Below, piece by piece: positions 34,191 to 42,429 of a stretch of 52,356 bases of DNA. A program made the position numbers and the translations under genes. The stretch is from Acidobacteriota bacterium (GTDB taxonomy: Bacteria; Acidobacteriota; Vicinamibacteria; Fen-336). Positions within the stretch are counted from its first letter, which is position 1; each line of letters starts with the position of its first letter. The notes below the pieces were generated by a model that saw nothing but the letters and a program-made list of their open reading frames with translations, did not search any database and was not told where the DNA came from. Where the stretch lies: positions 1-52,356 of the forward strand of contig JACQGI010000029.1 in the NCBI GenBank assembly GCA_016199625.1, read 5' to 3'.

Positions 34191-34859
34191 ATGAAGATCT
34201 TTCTCGATACCGCGAGCCTCACGGAGATCCGCGAGGGGGCGGCCCTCGGCGTCGTGGACGGCGTCACGACGAACCCGACACTCCTCGCGAAGGAGAGCGG
34301 GGACCCCGAGGAGATCCTCCTGGAGATCTGCCGGACCGTGGACGGCCCGATCTCGGCTGAAGTCGTCGCCACCGACGCCGAGGGCATGGTCCGCGAGGGG
34401 CGTCACTGGGCGGGGCTCCACAAGAACATCGTGGTCAAGTGCCCGTGCACCGCGGAGGGTCTCAAGGCCACGAAGATCCTCTCGGGCGAGGGGCGCCGGG
34501 TCAACATGACCCTGATCTTCTCCCCGACCCAGGCGCTGCTCGCCGCCAAGGCCGGCGCCCGGTTCGTGAGCCCCTTCGTGGGCCGACTCGACGACATCTC
34601 GACCCCCGGTATGGAGCTCGTGGCCGACATCCTCCAAATCTTCGAGAACTACGACTTCGACTGCGAGGTCCTCGCGGCGAGCCTCCGGCACCCGATGCAC
34701 GTCGTCGAGGCGGCCAAGATGGGCGCCCACATCGGCACGATGCCCTACTCGGTCTTCGCGGGGCTCCTCAAGCATCCACTCACCGACATCGGGCTCAAAC
34801 GCTTCCTCGACGACTGGGAGAAGGCCAAGAAGGAAATGGGAGCCAAGGCGAGCCGCTGA
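34191..34859 (+). CDS. fsa: Transaldolase / fructose-6-phosphate aldolase family (TalC/FSA type)
   Basis: 222-residue single-domain TIM barrel. [16 protein letters not shown] and [13 protein letters not shown] at the start, Schiff-base Lys83 in [15 protein letters not shown], then [33 protein letters not shown] and [20 protein letters not shown]. The short length is that of the TalC/FSA subgroup (about 215-220); transaldolase (sedoheptulose-7-P plus glyceraldehyde-3-P) is as likely as fructose-6-P aldolase, and sequence alone does not decide. AAGGAAG precedes the ATG. The genes on both sides are decayed. Confidence 0.92.
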   Translation: MKIFLDTASLTEIREGAALGVVDGVTTNPTLLAKESGDPEEILLEICRTVDGPISAEVVATDAEGMVREGRHWAGLHKNIVVKCPCTAEGLKATKILSGEGRRVNMTLIFSPTQALLAAKAGARFVSPFVGRLDDISTPGMELVADILQIFENYDFDCEVLAASLRHPMHVVEAAKMGAHIGTMPYSVFAGLLKHPLTDIGLKRFLDDWEKAKKEMGAKASR

Positions 34860-34861
34860 CC

Positions 34862-34885
34862 ATGCCGATCTACGAGTACGTCTGA
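34862..34885 (+). pseudogene. Stub of an FmdB-type zinc-ribbon gene
   Basis: ATG 34862 encodes MPIYEYV then TGA. MPIYEYVC is the invariant start of FmdB-family zinc-ribbon proteins, which often sit beside acyl-CoA carboxylase genes. The stop takes the place of the first Cys codon, and the next codons (GAG ACG CGT) read as E-T-R where E-x-C is expected. The rest of the roughly 70-codon gene is gone and the carboxylase gene begins 8 nt later. A chance seven-residue frame is the alternative. Confidence 0.55.
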
Positions 34886-34892
34886 GAGACGC

Positions 34893-36437
34893 GTGAGCAA
34901 GCAGCTCGATGCCCTTCGCGACAAGGTCCGCCGCGCCGAGGCCGGGGGCGGGCCGGAGCGGCACGAGCGCCAGCACGCCGAGGGGAAGCTCACCGCCCGA
35001 GAACGCGTCGAGCTCCTCCTCGACGAGGGCTCCTTCGAGGAGCTCGACAAGCTCGTGGAGCACCGCTGTCTGGACTTCGGCATGGCGGAGCAGAAGATCC
35101 CCGGCGACGGGGTGGTCTCCGGCCACGGGCGCGTCGACGGGCGGCTGGTCTGCGTGTTCGCCCAGGACTTCACGGTCTTCGGCGGCAGCCTCTCCGAAAC
35201 CAACGCTCAGAAGATCTGCAAGGTCATGGACCTCGCGGTGAAGATGGGCGCCCCCGTCGTGGGGCTCAACGACTCGGGAGGGGCGCGCATCCAGGAGGGG
35301 GTCGCCTCCCTGGGCGGCTACGCGGACATCTTCCTGCGCAACACCATGGCGTCGGGCGTCGTGCCCCAGATCTCGGCCATCATGGGCCCCTGCGCCGGCG
35401 GCGCGGTGTACAGCCCCGCGATCACCGACTTCAACGTGATGGTGAAGGACACGTCCTACATGTTCGTGACGGGCCCCGACGTCATCAAGACCGTCACCCA
35501 CGAGGAGGTCAGCAAAGAGGACCTGGGCGGCGCCATGACCCACAACGCGAAGTCGGGGGTGGCCCACTTCGCCGTGGACGACGACCGCGCCTGCCTCGCC
35601 CTCATCCGCGATCTCCTCTCCTACCTACCCTCGAACAACGTCGAGGAGCCGCCGGTCCACCGGACCGACGACCCACCGGACCGCGAGGATCCCGCCCTCG
35701 ACGCGCTCATCCCCGCCGAGCCGACGAGGCCCTACGACATCAAGGCGCTCATCCGAGCCGTCGTGGACGAAAGCCGCTTTCTCGAGGTCCACGAACACTT
35801 CGCCCCGAACATCGTCGTGGGGTTCGCACGCTTCGGGGGGCGGAGCGTCGGGATCGTGGCCAACCAGCCGGCCGTCCTGGCCGGCTGTCTGGACATCGAC
35901 GCCTCGGTGAAGGGGGCGCGCTTCGTCCGCTTCTGCGACGCCTTCAACGTGCCCCTCGTGACCCTCGAGGACGTGCCGGGCTTCCTCCCCGGCACCGGCC
36001 AGGAGTTCGGGGGGATCATCCGCCACGGGGCGAAACTGCTCTACGCCTTTGCCGAAGCCACGGTGCCGAAGATCACCGTCATCACACGCAAGGCCTACGG
36101 CGGGGCGTACTGCGTCATGGCCAGCAAGCACATCCGCACCGACCTCAACTTCGCCTACCCCATGGCCGAGATCGCCGTCATGGGGCCGGAAGGGGCGGTG
36201 AACGTCCTCTACCGTCGCGAGCTGCAGAAGTCCGCGGACCCCGAGCTGCTGCGGCGCCAGAAGGTCGACGAGTTCCGCGAGAAGTTCGCGAACCCCTACG
36301 TGGCCGCCGACCGCGGCTTCGTCGACGAGGTCATCGAGCCTCGCCAGACCCGGAGGAAGATCATCGCCGGTCTCGACATGACCCGCACCAAGCGCGACAA
36401 GAACCCTCCGAAGAAGCACGGCAACATCCCGCTGTGA
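34893..36437 (+). CDS. Acyl-CoA carboxylase carboxyltransferase (propionyl-/methylmalonyl-CoA type)
   Basis: 514-residue carboxyltransferase beta-type subunit that moves CO2 from biotin to an acyl-CoA, most likely propionyl-CoA. N-terminal [78 protein letters not shown]-terminal half with [18 protein letters not shown] and [17 protein letters not shown]; ends with the usual [11 protein letters not shown] start follows the FmdB stub. Biotin carboxylase and the biotin carrier are separate genes downstream. Methylmalonyl-CoA decarboxylase alpha is a close alternative, but the linked biotin carboxylase favours carboxylation. Confidence 0.93.
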   Translation: MSKQLDALRDKVRRAEAGGGPERHERQHAEGKLTARERVELLLDEGSFEELDKLVEHRCLDFGMAEQKIPGDGVVSGHGRVDGRLVCVFAQDFTVFGGSLSETNAQKICKVMDLAVKMGAPVVGLNDSGGARIQEGVASLGGYADIFLRNTMASGVVPQISAIMGPCAGGAVYSPAITDFNVMVKDTSYMFVTGPDVIKTVTHEEVSKEDLGGAMTHNAKSGVAHFAVDDDRACLALIRDLLSYLPSNNVEEPPVHRTDDPPDREDPALDALIPAEPTRPYDIKALIRAVVDESRFLEVHEHFAPNIVVGFARFGGRSVGIVANQPAVLAGCLDIDASVKGARFVRFCDAFNVPLVTLEDVPGFLPGTGQEFGGIIRHGAKLLYAFAEATVPKITVITRKAYGGAYCVMASKHIRTDLNFAYPMAEIAVMGPEGAVNVLYRRELQKSADPELLRRQKVDEFREKFANPYVAADRGFVDEVIEPRQTRRKIIAGLDMTRTKRDKNPPKKHGNIPL

Positions 36438-36445
36438 GCCTCCCC

Positions 36446-36525
36446 AAGACCACGGAGGCACAGAGACACAGAGACCACACAGAGGCTCTGTGCCTTCTCC
36501 GTGCCTCTGTGTTTCTGTGGTTGTG
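36446..36525. repeat. CACAGAG-type imperfect palindrome
   Basis: About 76-80 bp inverted repeat whose arms contain CCACGGAGGCACAGAGACAC on the left and TGCCTCTGTGTTTCTGTGG on the right; about 29 of 37 arm positions pair. RNA would form one long hairpin with a short loop near 36485. This CACAGAG/CTCTGTG family is scattered between genes in many high-GC bacterial genomes (general knowledge). Here it fills the gap between two genes of one operon and reaches into the initiation region of accC. Confidence 0.8.
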
Positions 36526-36530
36526 CAGTC

Positions 36531-38039
36531 GTGGTTGAGCGCAGCTTCAAGAAGGTCCTGGTCGCGAACCGCGGTGAGATCGCCGTGCGGATCATCCGTG
36601 CCTGCCGCGAGATGGGTCTCCCCACGGTGGCGGTGTACTCCGAGGCGGACCGGCCCGCGCTCCACGTGCGCCAGGCCGACGAGGCCTACCTGCTGGGCCC
36701 CGCCCCGTCCCGGGAATCCTACCTGCGCATCGACCGCGTCCTCGACGTGGCGAAGAGCAGCGGCGCCGACGCCGTCCACCCCGGTTACGGCTTCCTGGCC
36801 GAGAACGCCGAGTTCGCGAGGGCGTGCGAGGAGGCGGGGATCACCTTCATCGGGCCCCGCAGCGAGACCATCGCCCTCATGGGGGAGAAGACCTCGGCCC
36901 GCCGCGCCGCCGTCGAGGCCGGCGTCCCCGTCGTGCCGGGCACCCTCGAGGCTCTCGCCGACGACGCCGCGATCCGGCGCGAGGCCGAGCGGATCGGCTT
37001 CCCCCTGATGCTCAAGGCCGCGGCCGGGGGGGGCGGCAAGGGGCTCCGCTTCGTCGCTCGTCCCGAGGATCTCCCCTCGGCGGTCGCCCGAGCGCGCAGC
37101 GAGGCCGCCAGCGCCTTCGGAGACGACAGCGTCTACCTCGAGAGGGCCATCGAGCGGCCCCGCCACGTGGAGATCCAGGTGCTCGCCGACGCCCATGGAC
37201 ACGCGGTCCACCTCTTCGAGCGCGAGTGCTCGATCCAGCGCCGGCACCAGAAGGTCATCGAGGAGAGTCCGTCTCCCTTCCTGACGCCGGAGCTGCGCCA
37301 GCGGATGGGATCCCTCGCCGTGGCCCTCGTGGCCAAGGCCGGCTACGTGAATGCCGGAACCCTCGAGTTCCTCGTGGATGCGAACCGCAACCCGTACTTT
37401 CTCGAGATGAACACGCGCCTCCAGGTCGAGCACCCCGTGACCGAGATGGTGACCGGCGAGGACCTCGTGAAGCTCCAGATCCGCATCGCCCAGGGGGAGA
37501 GGCTCCCGTTCCGGCAGGAGGAGCTGAAGCAGCGGGGCCACGCCATCGAGTGTCGCGTCTATGCCGAGGACCCCGACGCCGGCTTCCTCCCGAGTCCGGG
37601 GCGGATCGTGGCGCTGCGGGTGCCGGGGGGCCCCGGCGTGCGCGACGACTCGGGGATCTACGAGGGCTACGAGGTGCCCATCCACTACGACCCGTTGCTG
37701 AGCAAGCTCGTGGCCTACGGGTACAGCCGGCGCGATGCTCTCCTGCGCATGCGGCGGGCCGTCTCCGAGTACAAGATCCTCGGTATCAAGACGACGCTGC
37801 CCTTCTTCGAGCGCGTCCTGCACCACCCCGCCTTCGTCGCCGGGGAGTTCGACACGTCTTTCGTCGAGAAGGTCTTCGCCGAAGCCGACCGCGTCCGCGA
37901 GCGGCCCGTGGACGTGGCCGTCGCCGCCGCCGCGATCCGGGCGTTCCGCGAGCGCCAGGCGGCGCGGCTCCAGGGGACGGCTCCGGGCGGCTCCCCCTGG
38001 TGGCGCGCCGGGCTCGCCGAGGCCCAGAGGCGTCTCTAG
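36531..38039 (+). CDS. accC: Biotin carboxylase subunit of acyl-CoA carboxylase
   Basis: 502-residue ATP-grasp enzyme that carboxylates the biotin carrier. FKKVLVANRGEIAVRIIRAC, DAVHPGYGFLAENAEFARAC, glycine loop AAAGGGGKGLRFV, HVEIQVLADAHGHAVHLFER, YFLEMNTRLQVEHPVTEMV and the B-lobe end EGYEVPIHYDPLLSKLVAYG. GTG 36531 is the first start outside the palindrome; the frame continues into the repeat, which is not protein-like. No Shine-Dalgarno is visible, so translation may depend on the repeat hairpin or on coupling. Confidence 0.94.
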   Translation: MVERSFKKVLVANRGEIAVRIIRACREMGLPTVAVYSEADRPALHVRQADEAYLLGPAPSRESYLRIDRVLDVAKSSGADAVHPGYGFLAENAEFARACEEAGITFIGPRSETIALMGEKTSARRAAVEAGVPVVPGTLEALADDAAIRREAERIGFPLMLKAAAGGGGKGLRFVARPEDLPSAVARARSEAASAFGDDSVYLERAIERPRHVEIQVLADAHGHAVHLFERECSIQRRHQKVIEESPSPFLTPELRQRMGSLAVALVAKAGYVNAGTLEFLVDANRNPYFLEMNTRLQVEHPVTEMVTGEDLVKLQIRIAQGERLPFRQEELKQRGHAIECRVYAEDPDAGFLPSPGRIVALRVPGGPGVRDDSGIYEGYEVPIHYDPLLSKLVAYGYSRRDALLRMRRAVSEYKILGIKTTLPFFERVLHHPAFVAGEFDTSFVEKVFAEADRVRERPVDVAVAAAAIRAFRERQAARLQGTAPGGSPWWRAGLAEAQRRL

Positions 38040-38048
38040 GAGGACCGG

Positions 38049-38543
38049 GTGCACTTCGACGCCACCATCGACGGCCGCACGCTCCGGGTCGAAGTGCGCG
38101 GCCGGGACGGCCGGTACACGGTGAGCCTGGACGGGCGGGTCCTCGAGGTCGACCTCCAGGACACGGGGCGCGACTTCGTGAGCCTCCTCATCGGCGGGCG
38201 CAGCTACGAAGTGGGGCTCGAGAGGCGCCCCTCGGGCTTCGTCGTGGCGTTTCCCGACGACACCCTCACCGTCGACCTCGCCGACGCGGCCCGTGGGGCC
38301 GGGACCACCCTGAGGAGGGCGGCCTCGGGACCCGCCCGGATCACCGCACCCATGCCCGGCAAGATCGTGCGGGTCCTGGTCGGGGCCGGTGACGAAGTGG
38401 GTGCGGGCCAGGGCCTCGTGGTCATGGAGGCCATGAAGATGGAGAACGAGCTGCGCGCGCCCCGGGCCGGCCGGGTCCGGGAACTGCCCGTCCGGGAGGG
38501 CCAGACTGTCGAGACGGGCGCCCTCCTCGCGCTGGTGGAGTGA
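38049..38543 (+). CDS. Biotin carboxyl carrier protein
   Basis: 164-residue carrier. The C-terminal biotinyl domain has PAPMPG-like ITAPMPGKIVRVLVGAGDEV and the biotinylation motif EAMKMEN with Lys130. The N-terminal 90 residues resemble the linker/BT region of propionyl-CoA carboxylase alpha subunits (GRYTVSLDGRVLEVDL, SLLIGGRSYEVGLERR), which supports a propionyl-CoA type enzyme split into two genes. Strong AGGAGG 6 nt before GTG 38049, 9 bp after accC. Confidence 0.93.
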   Translation: MHFDATIDGRTLRVEVRGRDGRYTVSLDGRVLEVDLQDTGRDFVSLLIGGRSYEVGLERRPSGFVVAFPDDTLTVDLADAARGAGTTLRRAASGPARITAPMPGKIVRVLVGAGDEVGAGQGLVVMEAMKMENELRAPRAGRVRELPVREGQTVETGALLALVE

Positions 38544-38568
38544 GAGGGCGGCGGGGGGAGCCTCTCCC

Positions 38569-41500
38569 GTGACCCGCCGCCTGCGCCTCGCCCTGACCGC
38601 CGCCCTCCTCCTCGGGGGCCTGAGCCTCCTCCTCCTCCCGCAGCTCGCGCGGGTCGTCCTCGTCCAGCGGCTCTCGTCTCTCTTCCGCCGGGACGTCACC
38701 GTCCGGGCGGTACGCTTCTACGTGGTCCCCTTCCAGGTGGAGGTCACGGGCCTCCGTGTGGCGGGGAGCGCTCCCGGCGGGCCGCCGTTCCTAGAGGTGC
38801 CGCGGGCCGAGATCGTCCCGAGCTTCGCATCCCTGGTCGGGCCCCACGTGGCCCTCGCACGCCTCCGGCTCCAGGGCCTCGTCCTCCGCATCAACGCCTT
38901 CCCCCAGGGCGGCGACGACATCCCGAAAGTGGGCGGGAGGAGCGGCGGGGGCGGCGAGCTCAGGATCCGCCGTCTCGTGATCGAGGACGGTGCCTTCCTG
39001 CTCAACCACGCCCGGGTACCCCTCGAGTTGGACCTGCCCGAATTCCGCGGCCGGCTCGCCGCGCGGCGCGGCGGGGCCCTCGCGGGGACCGTCCACTTCG
39101 GCGGCGGCACGCTGCAGTTCGGCACGGCCCCGCCCCTGGGGGTCGGGGCCGACCTCGACCTCGTCCTCGAGGGCTCGTTCCTGACCCTCGAGTCGGGCCA
39201 CCTGCGCAGCGCGCGGGCCGACCTGGCTGCCAGCGGGAGGCTCAAGCTGCAGAAGGACCCCGTGGGAGAGTTCGCTCTCAGGGGCCCTCTCGACCTCGAC
39301 GAGCTCGAGCGCCACGTGATGCGCACCGGCTTCGGGATCAAGGGCGACGCCCGCTACGACGGGACGCTGGAGATCGAAGGGCCTCGCCTGCGCTTCAAGG
39401 GCCGTCTCACCGGGACCGCCGGCGAGTTCGACGGTGTGCCCGTGCCACGTTACGCCGGCTTCGTCGCCAAGGACGAGAACGGGACCCATATCCAGGGGCT
39501 CGAGGTCGAGACCCTGGGGGGCGCCGGCGTCCTGGACATCGAGGTGCCTCCCGCCCCATCCATCGCCACCCTCGACGCCCGGTTCGACCGCGTCGACGCC
39601 GAAGGGGCCGTGAGGGCGATCTTCGACCTCGGTCCCTTGGGGGTGGGTGCCGCTTCGACGGGCACCGCGTCGATCCGCTGGCCGCGGGGGCGCATCCGTC
39701 ACCTCTCCGGCGCGATCGCCTTCGACATGTCGCCGCGGGAGGACGGGCGCACGCCTCTCGAAGGGCGCTTCGAGTGGACCGCCAAGGACGGGCTCCAGAA
39801 GATCGGGAAGGCGGATCTCCGGACCCCCGCGACGTGGGTGCGCCTCGCCGGCAGCGTCCAGGTGGACGACCGGACCGACATGCGCGTGGACGGGGAGAGC
39901 CGCGATCTCGCCGCGAGCGACGACCTCTTCCTGCGCCTCCGCCGCGCCCTCGGGACGGCCGAAGCCCAGCTCTTCGAGATCTCCGGCTCGGGGCTCTTCC
40001 GTGGCCGCTGGACGGGAACCCTCGCGGTGCCCGTGTTCACCGGGCGGTTCACGGGGGTCGACGTGGGCTACCTGGGCGTCGTGTGGGGGCGTGCGGAGTG
40101 GGCGGGTACCGCGGACCCCTTGGTGATCGAGTCGCGCTCCCTCGTGGTGCGCCGGCCGGGGGGCGAGATCTGGTTGGACGGCCGCACCGAGACCGGGCTC
40201 TACGGCGAGCGTGACGGTATCGACGTCCGCGTGCGCTTCCAGGGCTGGCCAGCGCCCGACTTCATCCGCGCCCTGGAGTGGCGCGTGGACGTGACCGGGC
40301 TGGTCTCCGGCGAGGCGACGGTCACCGGGCGCCGGAGCGCGCCCTTCGGGACGGCCCGCGTCTCCTGTCCGGAGGGGCGGTACTACGGCATCCCCTTCGA
40401 GGACCTCGACGTGACCACGCTGCTCGAGGGCGACCTCGCCCAGGTGCCCGAGGGACGAGCCCGCGTCGGCGGCGGCGACGTCGTCTTCGAAGGGACGCTG
40501 ACCGACGACGAGGTCTTCGATGGGACCGCCACCGCGCGGGACGTGGAGGTCGGCGAGGTGCTGCCGGCGCCAGCCCCCGAGGTGCCCTGGGGCGGACGCG
40601 TCTCGGGGGAGGTGACGCTGCAGGGGACCCTCGAGCGTCCGCGGGTCCTGGGGCGCTTCACGTCGCCGCGCCTGTTCCTGGGAGACGAGGGGCTCGGCGC
40701 CCTCACGTCCCGGGTGCGGGGCGTCGGAGACGGCCGCGTCACCCTGGAGGCCGAGTGCCGCTCCCACCGGGTCGCCCTGACGCTCTCGGGGAGCGTCGGG
40801 GCCGCCGTTCCTCACGAAGCCGCGCTCCGCCTGAGCGCCGACGACACGAGCGTCGATCCGTTCCTGCGGAAGCTCTTTCCGGCGGTGCCCATCGCGGTGG
40901 GCATCGTCGCCACCGGCACGGCCCGCCTCGACGGCCCCCTCGCGACGCCCGAGAGGCTCCACTTCGACGCCGATCTCCCCCGGTTCGAGCTGCTCCTTCC
41001 GGAATACCCCATCCGGAACCGCGAGCCCGTCCGCCTCTCCCTCGACGAGGGCCGGCTCAGCCTGCGCGAACTGCGCCTGGCCGGGGAAGGGACCGACCTC
41101 GCGGTCCGGGGCAGCGTGGGGCTCCTCGGCGCGGGCGTCCTCGACCTCGCGGCGAGTGGCGCCGCCGACCTCCGGGCGCTCTCGGCGGTGACCCGCCGGC
41201 TGCGCGGCCAGGGCGCCGCACGACTCGGCCTGACCGTCTCCGGGACGCGGGCGGCTCCGGCGGTCGAGGGGACCCTCGACCTCGAGGGCGCCGGACTCCG
41301 CGTGCGCGGATTCCCCCACGGGCTCGAAGGCGTGCACGGCCGGGTCCGCTTCACCGAAGCGGCCGCGGAGTTCGCGGGGGTCACGGGCACGCTGGGGGGC
41401 GGGACCGTGGAGCTCGAGGGCCAGTCCGCCCACGCCGCAGGGCGCCTCACGTCCTTCGACGTCCACGGCACGGGGCGAGGGCTCACCCTCCGGTACCCCG

Positions 41501-42429
41501 AGGGGCTGCGCAGCGTGGTGGACGCGGACCTGCGGCTCTACGGCGACGCGGCCCGCCAGTGGCTGGCCGGCGCGGTCGACGTGCGCCAGGCCCTCTACAC
41601 GCGTCGCTACGACGTGGCTTCGGAGCTGCTCGCCACGCGGGAGGCGTGGGAGGCCCGAGGCGGGGCGTCCCTCGCCGAGGGGCTCCACTACGGCGTGAAG
41701 CTGCGCGTGCCCGGGACGCTGCGCATCGACAACAACCTCGCGACGCTCCAGGCGCGGGCGGACCTCACCCTCCAGGGGACCTACGACTCCCCGGCGGTCC
41801 TCGGCCGTGCCCAGATCGAGCGGGGGCGGATCTACTTCCAGGGGAACACGTACGTCATCCGCCGGGGCACCATCGACTTCGCGAATCCCCAGAGGATCGA
41901 CCCGCTCTTCGACATCGAGGCGGAGACGCGCCTGCGGAGCTACCGCGTCACCCTCAAGGTGAACGGGACCCTCGAGCGCGTCTACCCCACTCTGTCCTCG
42001 GACCCGCCGCTCTCTGCCGTCCAGATCCTGAACCTGCTCGCCGGCGCCGACGAGAGCACCGTTGCGAGCCTCCAGGCGGCGCAGGCCGACCAGGCGCGAC
42101 TGGCGGCCACGGGCGCGGCGACCCTCGCCGCCGGCAAGATCGCCGAGGAGGTGGGTCTCGAGCGCGGAGCCGAGCGCCTCTTCGGCTTGAACCGCTTCTC
42201 CATCGACCCGTCGGTGGTCAAGGGAGGCGTCACGAACCCGACGGCGCGACTCACCGTGGGCAAGCGCATCACCCCGGACCTGAACGTCCTCTACTCCGTG
42301 GACCTCCGGGGGACGGAGGAGCGCCTCCTGTCGGTGGAATACACCCTCTCGGACCGCCTCTCCGTGCTCCTCACCCGCACCGAGCCCGGCGGCTTCGGGT
42401 TCGACCTGCGCCTGCGGCGGTCCTACTGA
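38569..42429 (+). CDS. tamB: TamB/AsmA-like protein (DUF490 C-terminus)
   Basis: 1286 residues, similar to Escherichia coli TamB (about 1260). An N-terminal signal anchor (LALTAALLLGGLSLLLLPQL) is followed by long amphipathic beta repeats of the bridge-like lipid-transfer/AsmA superfamily, with AsmA-like segments LSSLFRRDVTVRAVRF. The last about 300 residues match DUF490/TamB: GRAQIERGRIYFQGNTYVIR, IDFANPQRIDPLFDIEAETR, LLAGADESTVAS, TVGKRITPDLNVLYSVDL. It would span the periplasm and move phospholipid or aid outer-membrane proteins. It abuts the Omp85 gene (TGA then ATG). Start GTG 38569 has GGGGGAG upstream. Confidence 0.9.
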   Translation: MTRRLRLALTAALLLGGLSLLLLPQLARVVLVQRLSSLFRRDVTVRAVRFYVVPFQVEVTGLRVAGSAPGGPPFLEVPRAEIVPSFASLVGPHVALARLRLQGLVLRINAFPQGGDDIPKVGGRSGGGGELRIRRLVIEDGAFLLNHARVPLELDLPEFRGRLAARRGGALAGTVHFGGGTLQFGTAPPLGVGADLDLVLEGSFLTLESGHLRSARADLAASGRLKLQKDPVGEFALRGPLDLDELERHVMRTGFGIKGDARYDGTLEIEGPRLRFKGRLTGTAGEFDGVPVPRYAGFVAKDENGTHIQGLEVETLGGAGVLDIEVPPAPSIATLDARFDRVDAEGAVRAIFDLGPLGVGAASTGTASIRWPRGRIRHLSGAIAFDMSPREDGRTPLEGRFEWTAKDGLQKIGKADLRTPATWVRLAGSVQVDDRTDMRVDGESRDLAASDDLFLRLRRALGTAEAQLFEISGSGLFRGRWTGTLAVPVFTGRFTGVDVGYLGVVWGRAEWAGTADPLVIESRSLVVRRPGGEIWLDGRTETGLYGERDGIDVRVRFQGWPAPDFIRALEWRVDVTGLVSGEATVTGRRSAPFGTARVSCPEGRYYGIPFEDLDVTTLLEGDLAQVPEGRARVGGGDVVFEGTLTDDEVFDGTATARDVEVGEVLPAPAPEVPWGGRVSGEVTLQGTLERPRVLGRFTSPRLFLGDEGLGALTSRVRGVGDGRVTLEAECRSHRVALTLSGSVGAAVPHEAALRLSADDTSVDPFLRKLFPAVPIAVGIVATGTARLDGPLATPERLHFDADLPRFELLLPEYPIRNREPVRLSLDEGRLSLRELRLAGEGTDLAVRGSVGLLGAGVLDLAASGAADLRALSAVTRRLRGQGAARLGLTVSGTRAAPAVEGTLDLEGAGLRVRGFPHGLEGVHGRVRFTEAAAEFAGVTGTLGGGTVELEGQSAHAAGRLTSFDVHGTGRGLTLRYPEGLRSVVDADLRLYGDAARQWLAGAVDVRQALYTRRYDVASELLATREAWEARGGASLAEGLHYGVKLRVPGTLRIDNNLATLQARADLTLQGTYDSPAVLGRAQIERGRIYFQGNTYVIRRGTIDFANPQRIDPLFDIEAETRLRSYRVTLKVNGTLERVYPTLSSDPPLSAVQILNLLAGADESTVASLQAAQADQARLAATGAATLAAGKIAEEVGLERGAERLFGLNRFSIDPSVVKGGVTNPTARLTVGKRITPDLNVLYSVDLRGTEERLLSVEYTLSDRLSVLLTRTEPGGFGFDLRLRRSY

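Noticed and set aside
35625-38699. 1024-codon open frame on minus opposite the carboxylase genes
   Set aside because: Antisense shadow; it also translates the palindromic repeat, a sign that it is not a gene.
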